Shown one piece after another: positions 1 through 6,633 of a DNA stretch of 12,068 bases. The stretch spans positions 1-12,068 of the forward strand of contig DQFC01000044.1 in the NCBI GenBank assembly GCA_003531665.1, written 5' to 3'. A program made the position numbers and the translations under genes. Origin of the DNA: Candidatus Collierbacteria bacterium. Lineage in GTDB: Bacteria; Patescibacteriota; Microgenomatia; UBA1400; MFAQ01. Numbering within the stretch: the stretch's first letter is position 1; each line of letters starts with the position of its first letter. The notes beneath the pieces were generated by a model. It had not been told where the DNA came from and searched no databases. It worked only from the letters and a program-made list of their open reading frames with translations.

Positions 1-702
1 ACCGGTGCCAAAGACCACTGCGGCGATAGTCCCACTCAAGACCTTGGAGCCACTAAAGACGATATTGCTTCTCAAAGCCAGTGGGGTATCTTCGGGCAGA
101 GTAACCGAGTTATCTTTCTTGACCGGTTTGGATTCTCCGGTAAACATCGACTCGTCGACTTCGGCGCGTTCTGCGGTGATTATGCGGCCGTCTGCCGGGA
201 CTTTGTCACCGGCTTTCAGCACGATGATATCTCCCGGGACCACTCGGTCGGTCGTAACCTGAAGGTTGGACTTACCACGAATTACCGCGGTAAGGAGCTT
301 CAAAGATTCCTGAAGCAACTTCATCGAGGCATCAGCCTTCACTTCTTGAACCCAGGCGACCACAACCATGAAGACCACGATGATCACAATGAACGCAGCC
401 TGGACCAAGGGATCGACCTCTTTGAACATGAGCCCAATGGCCGATGTTACGGCAGCGCAGATCAGTAGCAGTCTCGTCATTGGATCGGAGAATGCATTTC
501 TCAGGCTGGTAAAGAAACCTTCCTTGGGAGGCTCTGGGAAAGCGTTCGGCCCATAAAGGGCAGTGCGCTTTTCCACTTCACTAACGGATAGACCGTCGGT
601 GTTGGTCCCTAAGACAGCAAGTACCTCATCGGCACTCTTTGCCCAGGGTTTTGAAACAAGTTCGACAGGCGCTGGGGATTCAACAATGGGCATATTACTC
701 AT
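1..702 (-). CDS. P2-type cation-transporting ATPase, N-terminal part (runs off window)
   Basis: Reading the minus strand from ATG at 702 gives 234 open codons to the window edge. Residues about 20-85 look like the cation-ATPase N-terminal domain (YGPNAFPEPP at 50-59). Two hydrophobic stretches follow (about 76-92 and 102-118), then the actuator domain with VPGDIIVLKAGDKVPADGR (154-172) and the dephosphorylation motif TGES at 188-191, all in the order of P2-type (calcium/PMR1/PMCA-like) pumps. The phosphorylation (DKTGT) and nucleotide domains lie outside the window, so ion specificity cannot be read; Ca2+ is the best guess. An AGGAGAG ribosome site (712-718) sits 9 bases before the start. It has its own promoter about 150 bases upstream. 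Calcium or metal pumping would fit the Ter genes further along, since TerD domains bind Ca2+. Confidence 0.9.
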   Translation of the reverse strand, partial: MSNMPIVESPAPVELVSKPWAKSADEVLAVLGTNTDGLSVSEVEKRTALYGPNAFPEPPKEGFFTSLRNAFSDPMTRLLLICAAVTSAIGLMFKEVDPLVQAAFIVIIVVFMVVVAWVQEVKADASMKLLQESLKLLTAVIRGKSNLQVTTDRVVPGDIIVLKAGDKVPADGRIITAERAEVDESMFTGESKPVKKDNSVTLPEDTPLALRSNIVFSGSKVLSGTIAAVVFGTG

Positions 703-769
703 TTCTTTTCACTCTCCTATGTGGATTGGGATGGATATGTTTGTTGCCAAAGGTCTAACGGAAATAGTT

Positions 770-824
770 TTGACCTAAGCTCAAAACCGCTCCGGATACA
801 GGGGTGGCTTTGTGCCTAGGTCAA
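770..824 (-). repeat. Inverted repeat in ATPase leader
   Basis: TTGACCTA at 770-777 and its exact complement TAGGTCAA at 817-824 flank 39 bases within the long (about 150-base) leader of the ATPase transcript. The interior can form a further short stem between AAAGCC-like and GGTTTT-like segments. This could fold as a leader hairpin; no known riboswitch is recognised. Confidence 0.4.
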
Positions 825-859
825 GCTTGTCAAAGATCGTGAATTTTTAGTTCCCGTAT

Positions 860-888
860 ATTTTACCCTGATAGTATGCCTGTGTCAA
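860..888 (-). promoter_or_regulatory. Sigma70 promoter of the P-type ATPase
   Basis: On the minus strand a perfect -35 TTGACA (883-888), a 17-base spacer and a -10 TAAAAT (860-865) point at the ATPase. A perfect 7-bp dyad, ATAGTAT (871-877) and ATACTAT (888-894) with 10 bases between, covers the -35 box and spacer. That is a typical repressor-operator position. Confidence 0.75.
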
Positions 889-894
889 TACTAT
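871..894. promoter_or_regulatory. Candidate operator dyad over ATPase -35 box
   Basis: ATAGTAT-N10-ATACTAT is a perfect 7-bp inverted repeat whose centre lies in the promoter spacer. Its position suggests a dimeric repressor controlling the pump; the regulator is unknown. Confidence 0.5.
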
Positions 895-933
895 AAGGTT
901 ACGGCTAGTTATGCCCAAAAAGACCTATAACAC

Positions 934-962
934 TTGACAAATCAGACAGTTTGTGTTAAAAT
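934..962 (+). promoter_or_regulatory. Promoter giving a leaderless HAD transcript
   Basis: TTGACA at 934-939, a 17-base spacer and TAAAAT at 957-962. The expected transcription start, about 7 bases after the -10, falls at about 969, which is the A of the HAD gene's ATG. No ribosome site can therefore exist, and translation would be leaderless. A weak ACAAA-N8-TTTGT dyad (937-954) lies within the promoter. Confidence 0.75.
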
Positions 963-968
963 CTACGC

Positions 969-1694
969 ATGGAAAAAGAAATATATCACCTTGAAGGGAT
1001 TAAGCTCATCAGTTTCGACATCTGGCAAACTTTGTTATTAAGTAATCCTGCCTATAAGAATGCAAGAGCGGAAGCATTACGTAAACATTTGGGTGCCGAA
1101 GACATGGAATTAGGATCATTTGCCAACCTGATGAAGACTGTTGACGAAGAGATAGATAAAATTTCAGACGAAACAGGAGTTCAATTTGGCCTACCGGAAA
1201 GAGTCAAAAAGGTATATGAGAACCTAACTTTAGAATTAAGAATTCCAGAATTAACAGACGAGCATATTGCAAATTTTGAGACAATCGCTGATCAGTTGAT
1301 AATCGATAATCTGCCTACAGTATTAGAGGACGACCTACTCAAAACCCTTTCAGCAATTAAAGAAAGAGGTATTCAGATGGCAGTCATGAGCAATACTGGT
1401 TTTATTAGTGGAAGACAGATGAGACTAGTCCTTAGACAACTTGGCATTTTACCTTTTATATCTATTCAACTATTCTCGAATGAGATGGGTGTCTCAAAGC
1501 CAAATAAGTTAATTTTTGAAGCCTTAGCTGAACAAAGCGGTATAGACGGATCGATGATATTACACGTTGGGGACAACTTTAAAGCTGATTATGCTGGAGC
1601 TAAAGCAGCAGGACTAAAAGCAGTCCAGCTTACAAGTACAAGCTCTGATTCCAGTGTTGCACAAATCAGGAAGTTAAGTGACCTGATCCAATAA
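969..1694 (+). CDS. HAD-superfamily hydrolase (HAD-IA-like) with altered motif I
   Basis: The 241-residue protein has the HAD motif order: nucleophile D17 in FDIWQT (16-21), motif II SNTG (141-144), lysine K177 in SKPNKLIFEAL, and motif IV GDN (201-203) with D207. A helical cap is expected at about 30-120. The usual second aspartate of DxDxT, the general acid of phosphatases, is tryptophan (W19). Family members lacking it, such as haloacid dehalogenases (DxY) and phosphonatases (DxA), do other chemistry, so calling this a phosphatase is unsafe. The start is fixed by the promoter: the predicted transcript begins at this ATG. The gene converges on the PRTase operon with only 3 bases between stop codons. 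It may be an accessory enzyme of the Ter pathway, but that rests on position only. Confidence 0.85.
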   Translation: MEKEIYHLEGIKLISFDIWQTLLLSNPAYKNARAEALRKHLGAEDMELGSFANLMKTVDEEIDKISDETGVQFGLPERVKKVYENLTLELRIPELTDEHIANFETIADQLIIDNLPTVLEDDLLKTLSAIKERGIQMAVMSNTGFISGRQMRLVLRQLGILPFISIQLFSNEMGVSKPNKLIFEALAEQSGIDGSMILHVGDNFKADYAGAKAAGLKAVQLTSTSSDSSVAQIRKLSDLIQ

Positions 1695-1697
1695 TAC

Positions 1698-2627
1698 TTA
1701 CAATAACAGTCCTTCGGTATTAACCAAGTTTCTGATTTTCATTTCGTTATTTAGAATCACAACCGACTCTTTGTAAAGATCGTTTTTTGGGTAATCATTG
1801 TTGTGAGCAGAAATATAAAGTTTGGATAGACTATTATCCGGGACAGTTTTTAAAAAAGTCGTCAAAACTGATCGGTTTGTCTCGTTCAGAATTAACCGAA
1901 TAAGTCTTTGTACCGGCTGGAAGGCATCCTGTTCAAGGATATATTCAATATCCTGATTTAGCTCGTTTTTCACTTGTGCTTGGTTAATTTTGTCTTCTAC
2001 TCCGGGAAATCTCGCGGTAAGTTCCGGATCCAAAGAAACCCAATATATTTCAGAAAAGGAGAGAGCATTGTGTTTCTCGGTAGCGATTTTTGCACCCTTG
2101 GCAGTGGCTCCGGTTATTTTGATGTCGTCACCAAAAATAAAATGAATGGGGAATCGGAAGAACTCTTGGCCCGGAAGTATCTGGTCGGTGGTAGGAGGCA
2201 GTGAGTGTCTTTCCTCTGAAGACAGCGTGGCGTAATTGGCTTTGTTAGATTCAAGTCTGGGAAGTTTCATGACGATAATGGTGGGGAGGTTCTTGTGTGA
2301 TAGAAAAACGTTGATTTTTTTGATAGCCTTGTCAATGAGCAGGTTGGAGGCAGATTCGACGTTGCGGAAACCTGGAGCGGTGACTGCAATGAATTCATTC
2401 CTGTTTCTTCTTTCTTGAAAAAAAGATTCAAATTCCGGAAAGTCAATCATAAACTTTTGATAGATTTCGTTAGCCGCGAAGTCGATGTCTGCCGCACTAC
2501 CAAATTTCATCAGGCTATATGTTTTAGCGATGGCGTTCTTGTTTTCTCCTGTTTTGGAGTCGACATAATTTCCGTCGGAATCGATGGAAAGAGTGTGAAC
2601 TGAGAAGATTCCTAAACTGTTATTCAT
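1698..2627 (-). CDS. PRTase-like protein C, divergent paralog (last gene of operon)
   Basis: This 309-residue protein shares the signatures of the two PRTases at the head of the operon. YSLMKFG (37-43) matches YSRMKYG, ESAS (91-94) sits where the others have PTAS, NYATL (131-135) matches DYASL/HYGTL, and the PRPP-loop equivalent is GDDIKITGAT (166-175). The strand before the loop is aberrant (HFIFGDD rather than VVLFDD/VLVIDD), and the C-terminal SxDG segment of the others is not obvious. It may have altered substrate use or be a non-catalytic partner. The fold is inferred from these motifs. Its start overlaps the end of the HAD gene by 8 bases, which indicates translational coupling, and no SD site is evident. 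Exact substrate unknown. Confidence 0.7.
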   Translation of the reverse strand: MNNSLGIFSVHTLSIDSDGNYVDSKTGENKNAIAKTYSLMKFGSAADIDFAANEIYQKFMIDFPEFESFFQERRNRNEFIAVTAPGFRNVESASNLLIDKAIKKINVFLSHKNLPTIIVMKLPRLESNKANYATLSSEERHSLPPTTDQILPGQEFFRFPIHFIFGDDIKITGATAKGAKIATEKHNALSFSEIYWVSLDPELTARFPGVEDKINQAQVKNELNQDIEYILEQDAFQPVQRLIRLILNETNRSVLTTFLKTVPDNSLSKLYISAHNNDYPKNDLYKESVVILNNEMKIRNLVNTEGLLL

Positions 2628-3426
2628 TGTTCGAAAATATATTGTCTAATAAATCCGCAAGTCCATCGATTGTTTTGACGTTCTTTTTGGCATGAAGAAG
2701 AAGTTCGGGGGCGACCGAAATGCCGTATGTGTGTAGGAAAACTTCAGAATCAACAGCGGGATTATCGCCGGCGGTAAGCACTTTGCTTGGATCTATACCT
2801 AGGTAATCACATAGCCAAAGTAGCGAAGTTGCTTTACGGACACCTTTTGCCGTGATCACGTAGTCTGTTTTGGAGGAGGGGTCAATTTCAATGGTCTCAA
2901 GAAGTGTAGGAGGGAAATCGATATTTGATTTTTCAAGGGTTCTAATGGTTACCATCGAAGTTTCGGTATCCTTGAGCCAGTGAGAAAACTCATTGATATC
3001 TCTGGTAATTTGGCCAAAAGAATTGGTTGATTTGTACAAAGTAGTAAACTTCTCTTCAAGGGTGTCGTTATCGACATAAAAATGAATATTCCGATCACCT
3101 TTGGGATAAAAACGAACAATAGCGATATCGTCTCTTGATCTAACAAGGTCGGCTATACCGGTCCTGACTTCCTGAGAAAGGGGAAAGGCCTTAATCATTT
3201 TATTTCCAAGATCCCAAATTTCTCCACCCGAAAGAATAATACTGGGAAGAATGGTTTTGATTATTTTGGGATCAATGGCTTTTTCAGCCATGCCGATACT
3301 TCTTTGGGTGTTGATCCCAAAGCGAGGTACTTTGGCGAGGGCCCTTTTGATTTTCTCTGAAGGCATTTCATCACCATTGACCAAGGTACTATCAACGTCA
3401 AACCAAGCTGCTTCAAATTTTTCCAT
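2620..3426 (-). CDS. Cof-type HAD-superfamily phosphatase in PRTase operon
   Basis: The 268-residue protein carries all HAD motifs: D10 and D12 in FDVDSTLV, motif II around LSGGE (65-69), motif III lysine K194 in TAKGVRKATSLLWL, and motif IV GDNPAVD (220-226). The late K-G-x-x-K-A-x-x-L-x-x-L helix and a cap between motifs II and III (about 85-185) are the layout of Cof/sucrose-phosphatase-like (type IIB) enzymes. These remove phosphate from sugar phosphates and nucleotides. It lies between PRTase genes (24 bases after PRTase B, overlapping PRTase C by 8). This suits dephosphorylation of a ribosylated product, as proposed for Ter-linked metabolite clusters. No SD site is evident. Substrate is inferred, not seen. 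Confidence 0.85.
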   Translation of the reverse strand: MEKFEAAWFDVDSTLVNGDEMPSEKIKRALAKVPRFGINTQRSIGMAEKAIDPKIIKTILPSIILSGGEIWDLGNKMIKAFPLSQEVRTGIADLVRSRDDIAIVRFYPKGDRNIHFYVDNDTLEEKFTTLYKSTNSFGQITRDINEFSHWLKDTETSMVTIRTLEKSNIDFPPTLLETIEIDPSSKTDYVITAKGVRKATSLLWLCDYLGIDPSKVLTAGDNPAVDSEVFLHTYGISVAPELLLHAKKNVKTIDGLADLLDNIFSNNE

Positions 3427-3450
3427 TTAGTATATATTTCAATAATAAAA

Positions 3451-4437
3451 TTAAGTAGGTAATTGAATGTTAACGTCAGGTTTTAGTGGGTCACCTAAAG
3501 AAATTATGATTTTATTAAAAAGTCGGTTAAGTCCACGTCTTTCCAGAATTGCCTCACGTAGGATATTTAGGCCCTCGGAAAATTTAGGATCCGTATGATA
3601 CCCGTCCGGGGACATGGCGAACTTATAGATTCCGGCCAAGATCTCGTCATCCAGAAGATCGACGAACTCCCTTAGATGTTTTACGGCTACATCGCGATTC
3701 ACATCATAAATTCCTTCTGGTTGTGTGGTTAGGATGAATTTTAGTACTCTGGAATTTAGTCTTAGTTTGAGGTCATACTCGTTAAATTTTTTAAAGAATG
3801 GAATTAGGTCTAAAACATGCTTAATTTCCGCTCGATTTAACCACTCTTCTGTTTCAGGGATCTTTGATCCAAGGTGTTCATCCATTTTGTATAGATACAA
3901 GAAGGCCCAATCTCTTGCCTCAGTCTTTAGAAGGATATCGTGGAGTTTTCTTTCGTGAGATCCGGTAATAGCGATATCATCAATTACAAGCACAAAACCA
4001 TCTTTGATTTTCTTTTGGTCAGTTTCGCTAAGGTAAATATTGCGGTTGGCCATTTTTTCGGCTCTATCATTGGCAGACAAGGTTCCATAGTGATTCGTAG
4101 AAAAGTCGCCGCTTCTAATAAATTTAATTCTGTCAGTTTTTACACCGGAGGAGTTCAATAGTTTTGTCACTTCTCGAGTGACCGCGTACGAAGCTGTTGG
4201 TACATATCCAAAGGCGGAAGAGGTTATAATGATGGTCTTGTTCGCATGAATGTATTTGGTAATTTCTGGCTGTCTAAAAAGATGCGAGGCAACTTGGATC
4301 GCCGATCTCCTGGTGGCAATCGGATCTCCATATTTCATGCGACTATAGTTCTTAGCATCATTAGGATGAACATCTTCAATGCTAGAAATAGTTGTGACCG
4401 CAAAGCTTTTTATTTTCTTGTTTTCTCGGCTTTCCAT
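3451..4437 (-). CDS. PRTase-like protein B (Ter-associated family)
   Basis: The 328-residue protein has a PRPP-binding loop VLVIDDIAITGSHE (149-162), the type I PRTase DD-x4-TG signature preceded by a hydrophobic strand. Upstream are YSRMKYGDP (31-39), YVPTASY (78-84) and SGDFSTNHYGTLSANDR (109-125), which replaces a flexible catalytic flap. A C-terminal domain contains MSPDGYHTDPKFSEGL (275-290). All these elements recur in PRTase A, so the two are close paralogs. It probably uses PRPP to ribosylate a base or similar acceptor. It resembles, and may belong to, the PRTase families described next to Ter genes. The start is 5 bases beyond the stop of PRTase A, with no SD, so coupled translation is likely. 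Base composition is strongly AT-rich (one 60-base line at 3781 has 16 G/C). Confidence 0.8.
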   Translation of the reverse strand: MESRENKKIKSFAVTTISSIEDVHPNDAKNYSRMKYGDPIATRRSAIQVASHLFRQPEITKYIHANKTIIITSSAFGYVPTASYAVTREVTKLLNSSGVKTDRIKFIRSGDFSTNHYGTLSANDRAEKMANRNIYLSETDQKKIKDGFVLVIDDIAITGSHERKLHDILLKTEARDWAFLYLYKMDEHLGSKIPETEEWLNRAEIKHVLDLIPFFKKFNEYDLKLRLNSRVLKFILTTQPEGIYDVNRDVAVKHLREFVDLLDDEILAGIYKFAMSPDGYHTDPKFSEGLNILREAILERRGLNRLFNKIIISLGDPLKPDVNIQLPT

Positions 4438-4442
4438 ATAAT

Positions 4443-5453
4443 TTACATTATGATTTTATGACTTTTTAGTATACTTTCGATTAAACCATATCCAGCTTTA
4501 AAACGATCCATAGTACCAAAACCGTCAGAGGATAAAGAGGTGTTGAAAAGCTTCAGCAACGTGGCAGAACCATTTTTTGCTTTCTCCTCAGATCCTTCTC
4601 CAGAACACAATCTTTCACACAGATCAGCCAACTGTCCTTCTTTCTCGGGAACAATGTGTCCGGATTCATCGGTAATGGGTAAAACATATTTAATTATTCG
4701 TTCACTGGGTTGTACTCCAGGCAATGTAAATATGTCAAAAAGGTCGGCCAAGGACTTAACCGCGGATTGGTTGAGTTCTTTTTCAAAAGTGGGATTTTTC
4801 CCAGCCTCCGGGCTTATCTGTATCCAATAAATTGGGATAATATCATCAGAAGAAACACCGGAATTCATTAACAGGCTAGTTTGGTTGTTTTCATAGGTTC
4901 CGGTGATCACCAAGTCATCAAAAAGAACCACCTTTTTGCCGGTCAGTTTGGCCACGTTTTCAGGACTAAAGAATCCCCCTCGCTGACCTACCCTTGCTTG
5001 TCTCTGTTTTACTGTAAGGGAAGCGTAATCATCAGAAGAAATCTCGCCCCTTCTCTCACTTCTAACCGTCTCAGTTGGTTTTAAGTAATTTTTAACAAGA
5101 TATGGATTGAGAAAATCGTTGACCAAGGATACCATGATGCAGTACGAAGCTGTGGGAACATCTCTAGCTTCGTTAGTAAAAACAACTTCATGGTTCGAAA
5201 AAACGGAGAGAAGAAAAGAATTGCTTACGATCAAATTAAATACGTCTGAGGCCGCTGTCCGAATTGCGCTTGGATCGCCGTATTTCATTCTACTGTAAAG
5301 TTTTCCATCAAAAGGACGGGAAGAAATAATCTCACCACTGTGGTTACGCGTTATTTTTACCACTTGATTGGCTTCTCCAGGACCAATTTCATGAACAAAT
5401 ATTCTCTTTTTGAGCTTGAGAAGTTCATTTTGCATAAGTTCGGGTTGTGTCAT
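4443..5453 (-). CDS. PRTase-like protein A (first gene of operon)
   Basis: The 336-residue protein contains the PRPP loop VVLFDDLVITGTYE (175-188), YSRMKYGDPSA (53-63), DVPTASY (98-104), GEISSDDYASL (136-146) and a C-terminal SSDGFGTMDRFKAGYGL (308-324). The same blocks occur in PRTase B, and in weaker form in C. Expected chemistry is transfer of ribose-5-phosphate from PRPP to an unidentified acceptor, in the cytosol. It is the promoter-proximal gene. Its start is preceded by a leader of about 35 bases with only a weak AGG ribosome site. The promoter carries a LexA-type palindrome, suggesting DNA-damage control. N-terminal residues 1-45 are specific to this copy. Confidence 0.82.
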   Translation of the reverse strand: MTQPELMQNELLKLKKRIFVHEIGPGEANQVVKITRNHSGEIISSRPFDGKLYSRMKYGDPSAIRTAASDVFNLIVSNSFLLSVFSNHEVVFTNEARDVPTASYCIMVSLVNDFLNPYLVKNYLKPTETVRSERRGEISSDDYASLTVKQRQARVGQRGGFFSPENVAKLTGKKVVLFDDLVITGTYENNQTSLLMNSGVSSDDIIPIYWIQISPEAGKNPTFEKELNQSAVKSLADLFDIFTLPGVQPSERIIKYVLPITDESGHIVPEKEGQLADLCERLCSGEGSEEKAKNGSATLLKLFNTSLSSDGFGTMDRFKAGYGLIESILKSHKIIM

Positions 5454-5482
5454 AGTGTTTTACCTATATAATTTCTCGATTC

Positions 5483-5527
5483 ATACAGTAGTATATTATA
5501 CAGGTCTATATCTGTATGTCAATACAG
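5483..5527 (-). promoter_or_regulatory. LexA-like SOS box and half-site array
   Basis: CTGTATGTCAATACAG at 5512-5527 is a perfect CTGT-N8-ACAG palindrome, the form of the proteobacterial SOS box. On the minus strand it contains the TTGACA -35 box. Two more ATACAG half-sites occur at 5498-5503 (overlapping the -10) and 5483-5488 (just past the transcription start). Binding here would block transcription of the PRTase operon. Whether the host LexA uses this motif is unknown. Confidence 0.55.
5495..5522 (-). promoter_or_regulatory. Sigma70 promoter of the PRTase/HAD operon
   Basis: Minus-strand TTGACA (5517-5522), 16-base spacer, consensus TATAAT (5495-5500). The transcription start is expected near 5488, leaving a leader of about 35 bases before PRTase A. 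No other promoter was noticed inside the operon, so four genes probably share this one. Confidence 0.8.
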
Positions 5528-5536
5528 CGGTTAGTA

Positions 5537-5562
5537 TGGCTAGAAAACCAATATACTAGCCA
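5537..5562. promoter_or_regulatory. Upstream dyad, possible activator site
   Basis: TGGCTAG (5537-5543) and CTAGCCA (5556-5562) form a perfect 7-bp dyad with 12 bases between. Its centre is about 62 bases upstream of the predicted operon start, a usual position for an upstream-bound activator. The binding protein is unknown. Confidence 0.35.
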
Positions 5563-5614
5563 CGAAATTATGTTCATAGGACAAATAATAAACATATACT
5601 ATAGGAGCTACCAC

Positions 5615-5639
5615 AAAAAACTCCCCTATGAAGGGGAGT
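5615..5639 (-). terminator. Intrinsic terminator of the vWA gene
   Basis: On the minus strand ACTCCCC-TTCATA-GGGGAGT (7-bp stem, 6-base loop) is followed by a T tract, starting 12 bases after the vWA stop codon. The stem is identical to that of the TerD terminator at 10526. Confidence 0.92.
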
Positions 5640-5650
5640 GTACGGGCATC

Positions 5651-6364
5651 TTACCAGTGAACGCGGCTATTGCCGGCGATCAGGTTGGGATAGCCCTTGA
5701 ATTCGGCGATCAGCCTGTTCCACATGTCCTCGTACGTGACAGTGTGGACATTGACGCGGAAGAAGTTGGCATTGTCGACCACACGGCCGGACAGGTTGTC
5801 GAGTTCTTCGAGCAGGCCGAAGTCGGTGGAGGCGCCGGGAACTTCCAGGCCAACGAACTGCCAGAAGACGGGCTTGCTGGAGTATTGGCGGAGCAGGGTT
5901 TCCACGCGATCCTTGTCGCTGGCTTCACCATCAGTGAAGATCATCGCAAAACCGGGATCTTTCGATTTGGGGTCGAAACCGCGCATCATGGCTTCCATGG
6001 CGCGGGACATGTAGGTGCCACCGTCGATCGAGCGAGCCGGCATATAGCGTTCAACGTAGCCGTCGAGATTCTCTGCCGTGATGGCGGGAAGCTCTTTGAC
6101 GTCGGAACTCCAGCGCCAAGCCGGCACGTTGCCGTTGTCATCCAGGTTCAGACCCATGGCGAGAACCGCAGTGGCAACGCCGTTCATGTAGCCCTTCGAA
6201 TAGAAGTGGCGACCGTATTCGCGCATCTCGGTCGAGCCTGAGCAGTCGAAGCTGGCTTCAACCTGAGCGTGGAAGGTGCCGAGGGCAACGCCGTGCTTGA
6301 GCAGAATTTTGGCGGCTTCACCACGTGCTTGAGTAGGGGCTTTCTTGATTAAGAGATCAGCCAT
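5651..6364 (-). CDS. TerF-like von Willebrand factor A (vWA) domain protein
   Basis: The 237-residue protein is almost wholly a vWA domain. The metal-ion-dependent adhesion site is complete: D40-x-S42-x-S44 in DCSGS, T117 in GGTYMSRAM, and D145 in FTDGEAS. The segment VFWQFVGLE (166-174) followed by LEELDNL is typical of TerF/TerY-like vWA proteins, which bind divalent metal and partner proteins in Ter systems. An in-frame ATG lies further upstream at 6418, but MADLLIKK at 6364 is preferred because GGAGG sits 9 bases before it and residues beyond that lack family character. It is transcribed alone, with its own promoter (6502-6531), a structured leader and a terminator. It is GC-richer than the PRTase genes beside it. 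Confidence 0.88.
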   Translation of the reverse strand: MADLLIKKAPTQARGEAAKILLKHGVALGTFHAQVEASFDCSGSTEMREYGRHFYSKGYMNGVATAVLAMGLNLDDNGNVPAWRWSSDVKELPAITAENLDGYVERYMPARSIDGGTYMSRAMEAMMRGFDPKSKDPGFAMIFTDGEASDKDRVETLLRQYSSKPVFWQFVGLEVPGASTDFGLLEELDNLSGRVVDNANFFRVNVHTVTYEDMWNRLIAEFKGYPNLIAGNSRVHW

Positions 6365-6401
6365 TTGAAATATCCTCCGAGGAATATGATTTTGTTTGGC
6401 G

Positions 6402-6468
6402 GTGGAAAGTGTTTCCACTCAAACTTTTTGGAAACTATTAAAATAAATTCCAAGAAGTCTGAGTGGAA
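6402..6468 (-). promoter_or_regulatory. Two competing hairpins in the vWA leader
   Basis: Arms 6413-6433 and 6448-6468 form a 21-bp stem (19 Watson-Crick pairs, one G-U, one C-A mismatch on the mRNA) with a 14-base loop. A second perfect hairpin, GTGGAAA-CAC-TTTCCAC at 6402-6418, uses bases 6413-6418 of the same arm, so the two cannot form together. They lie between the promoter and the GGAGG site. This may be a leader switch, an mRNA-stabilising structure or, as DNA, a protein site. Confidence 0.6.
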
Positions 6469-6501
6469 TGAAAGAACATATCAAGGAACAGAACGTCTCA
6501 T

Positions 6502-6531
6502 ATTATATAAAACATAAAGCTATTGTGTCAA
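6502..6531 (-). promoter_or_regulatory. Sigma70 promoter of the vWA gene
   Basis: Minus-strand TTGACA (6526-6531), 18-base spacer, TATAAT (6502-6507). The start near 6495 gives a leader of about 130 bases that contains the two competing hairpins. Confidence 0.8.
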
Positions 6532-6597
6532 TAGGCAGTTTTAATATACTCCCTTCATTTGAATTCGGAACACAATTGATAATTGCATAAATGATAT

Positions 6598-6625
6598 AAA
6601 AAAGAGACATCGTGAGATGTCTCTA
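6598..6625 (-). terminator. Intrinsic terminator of telA
   Basis: On the minus strand AGAGACATC-TCAC-GATGTCTCT (perfect 9-bp stem, 4-base loop) runs straight into a T tract, 8 bases after the telA TGA stop. This also confirms TGA as a stop codon here. Confidence 0.93.
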
Positions 6626-6633
6626 TGTTTAGA

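Noticed and set aside
5483..5527. ATACAG copies as a CRISPR or tandem repeat array
   Set aside because: Units are 6 bases, mixed in orientation and spaced 10-15 bases apart over a promoter; this is operator geometry.
5516..6241. Plus-strand open frame of 241 codons
   Set aside because: It is antisense to the vWA gene, whose reading frame has a complete metal site, GGAGG and a terminator; high GC content opens false frames here.
6365..6418. Upstream ATG of the vWA gene at 6418
   Set aside because: The segment contains the GGAGG site and part of the leader hairpins; ATG 6364 has correct spacing.
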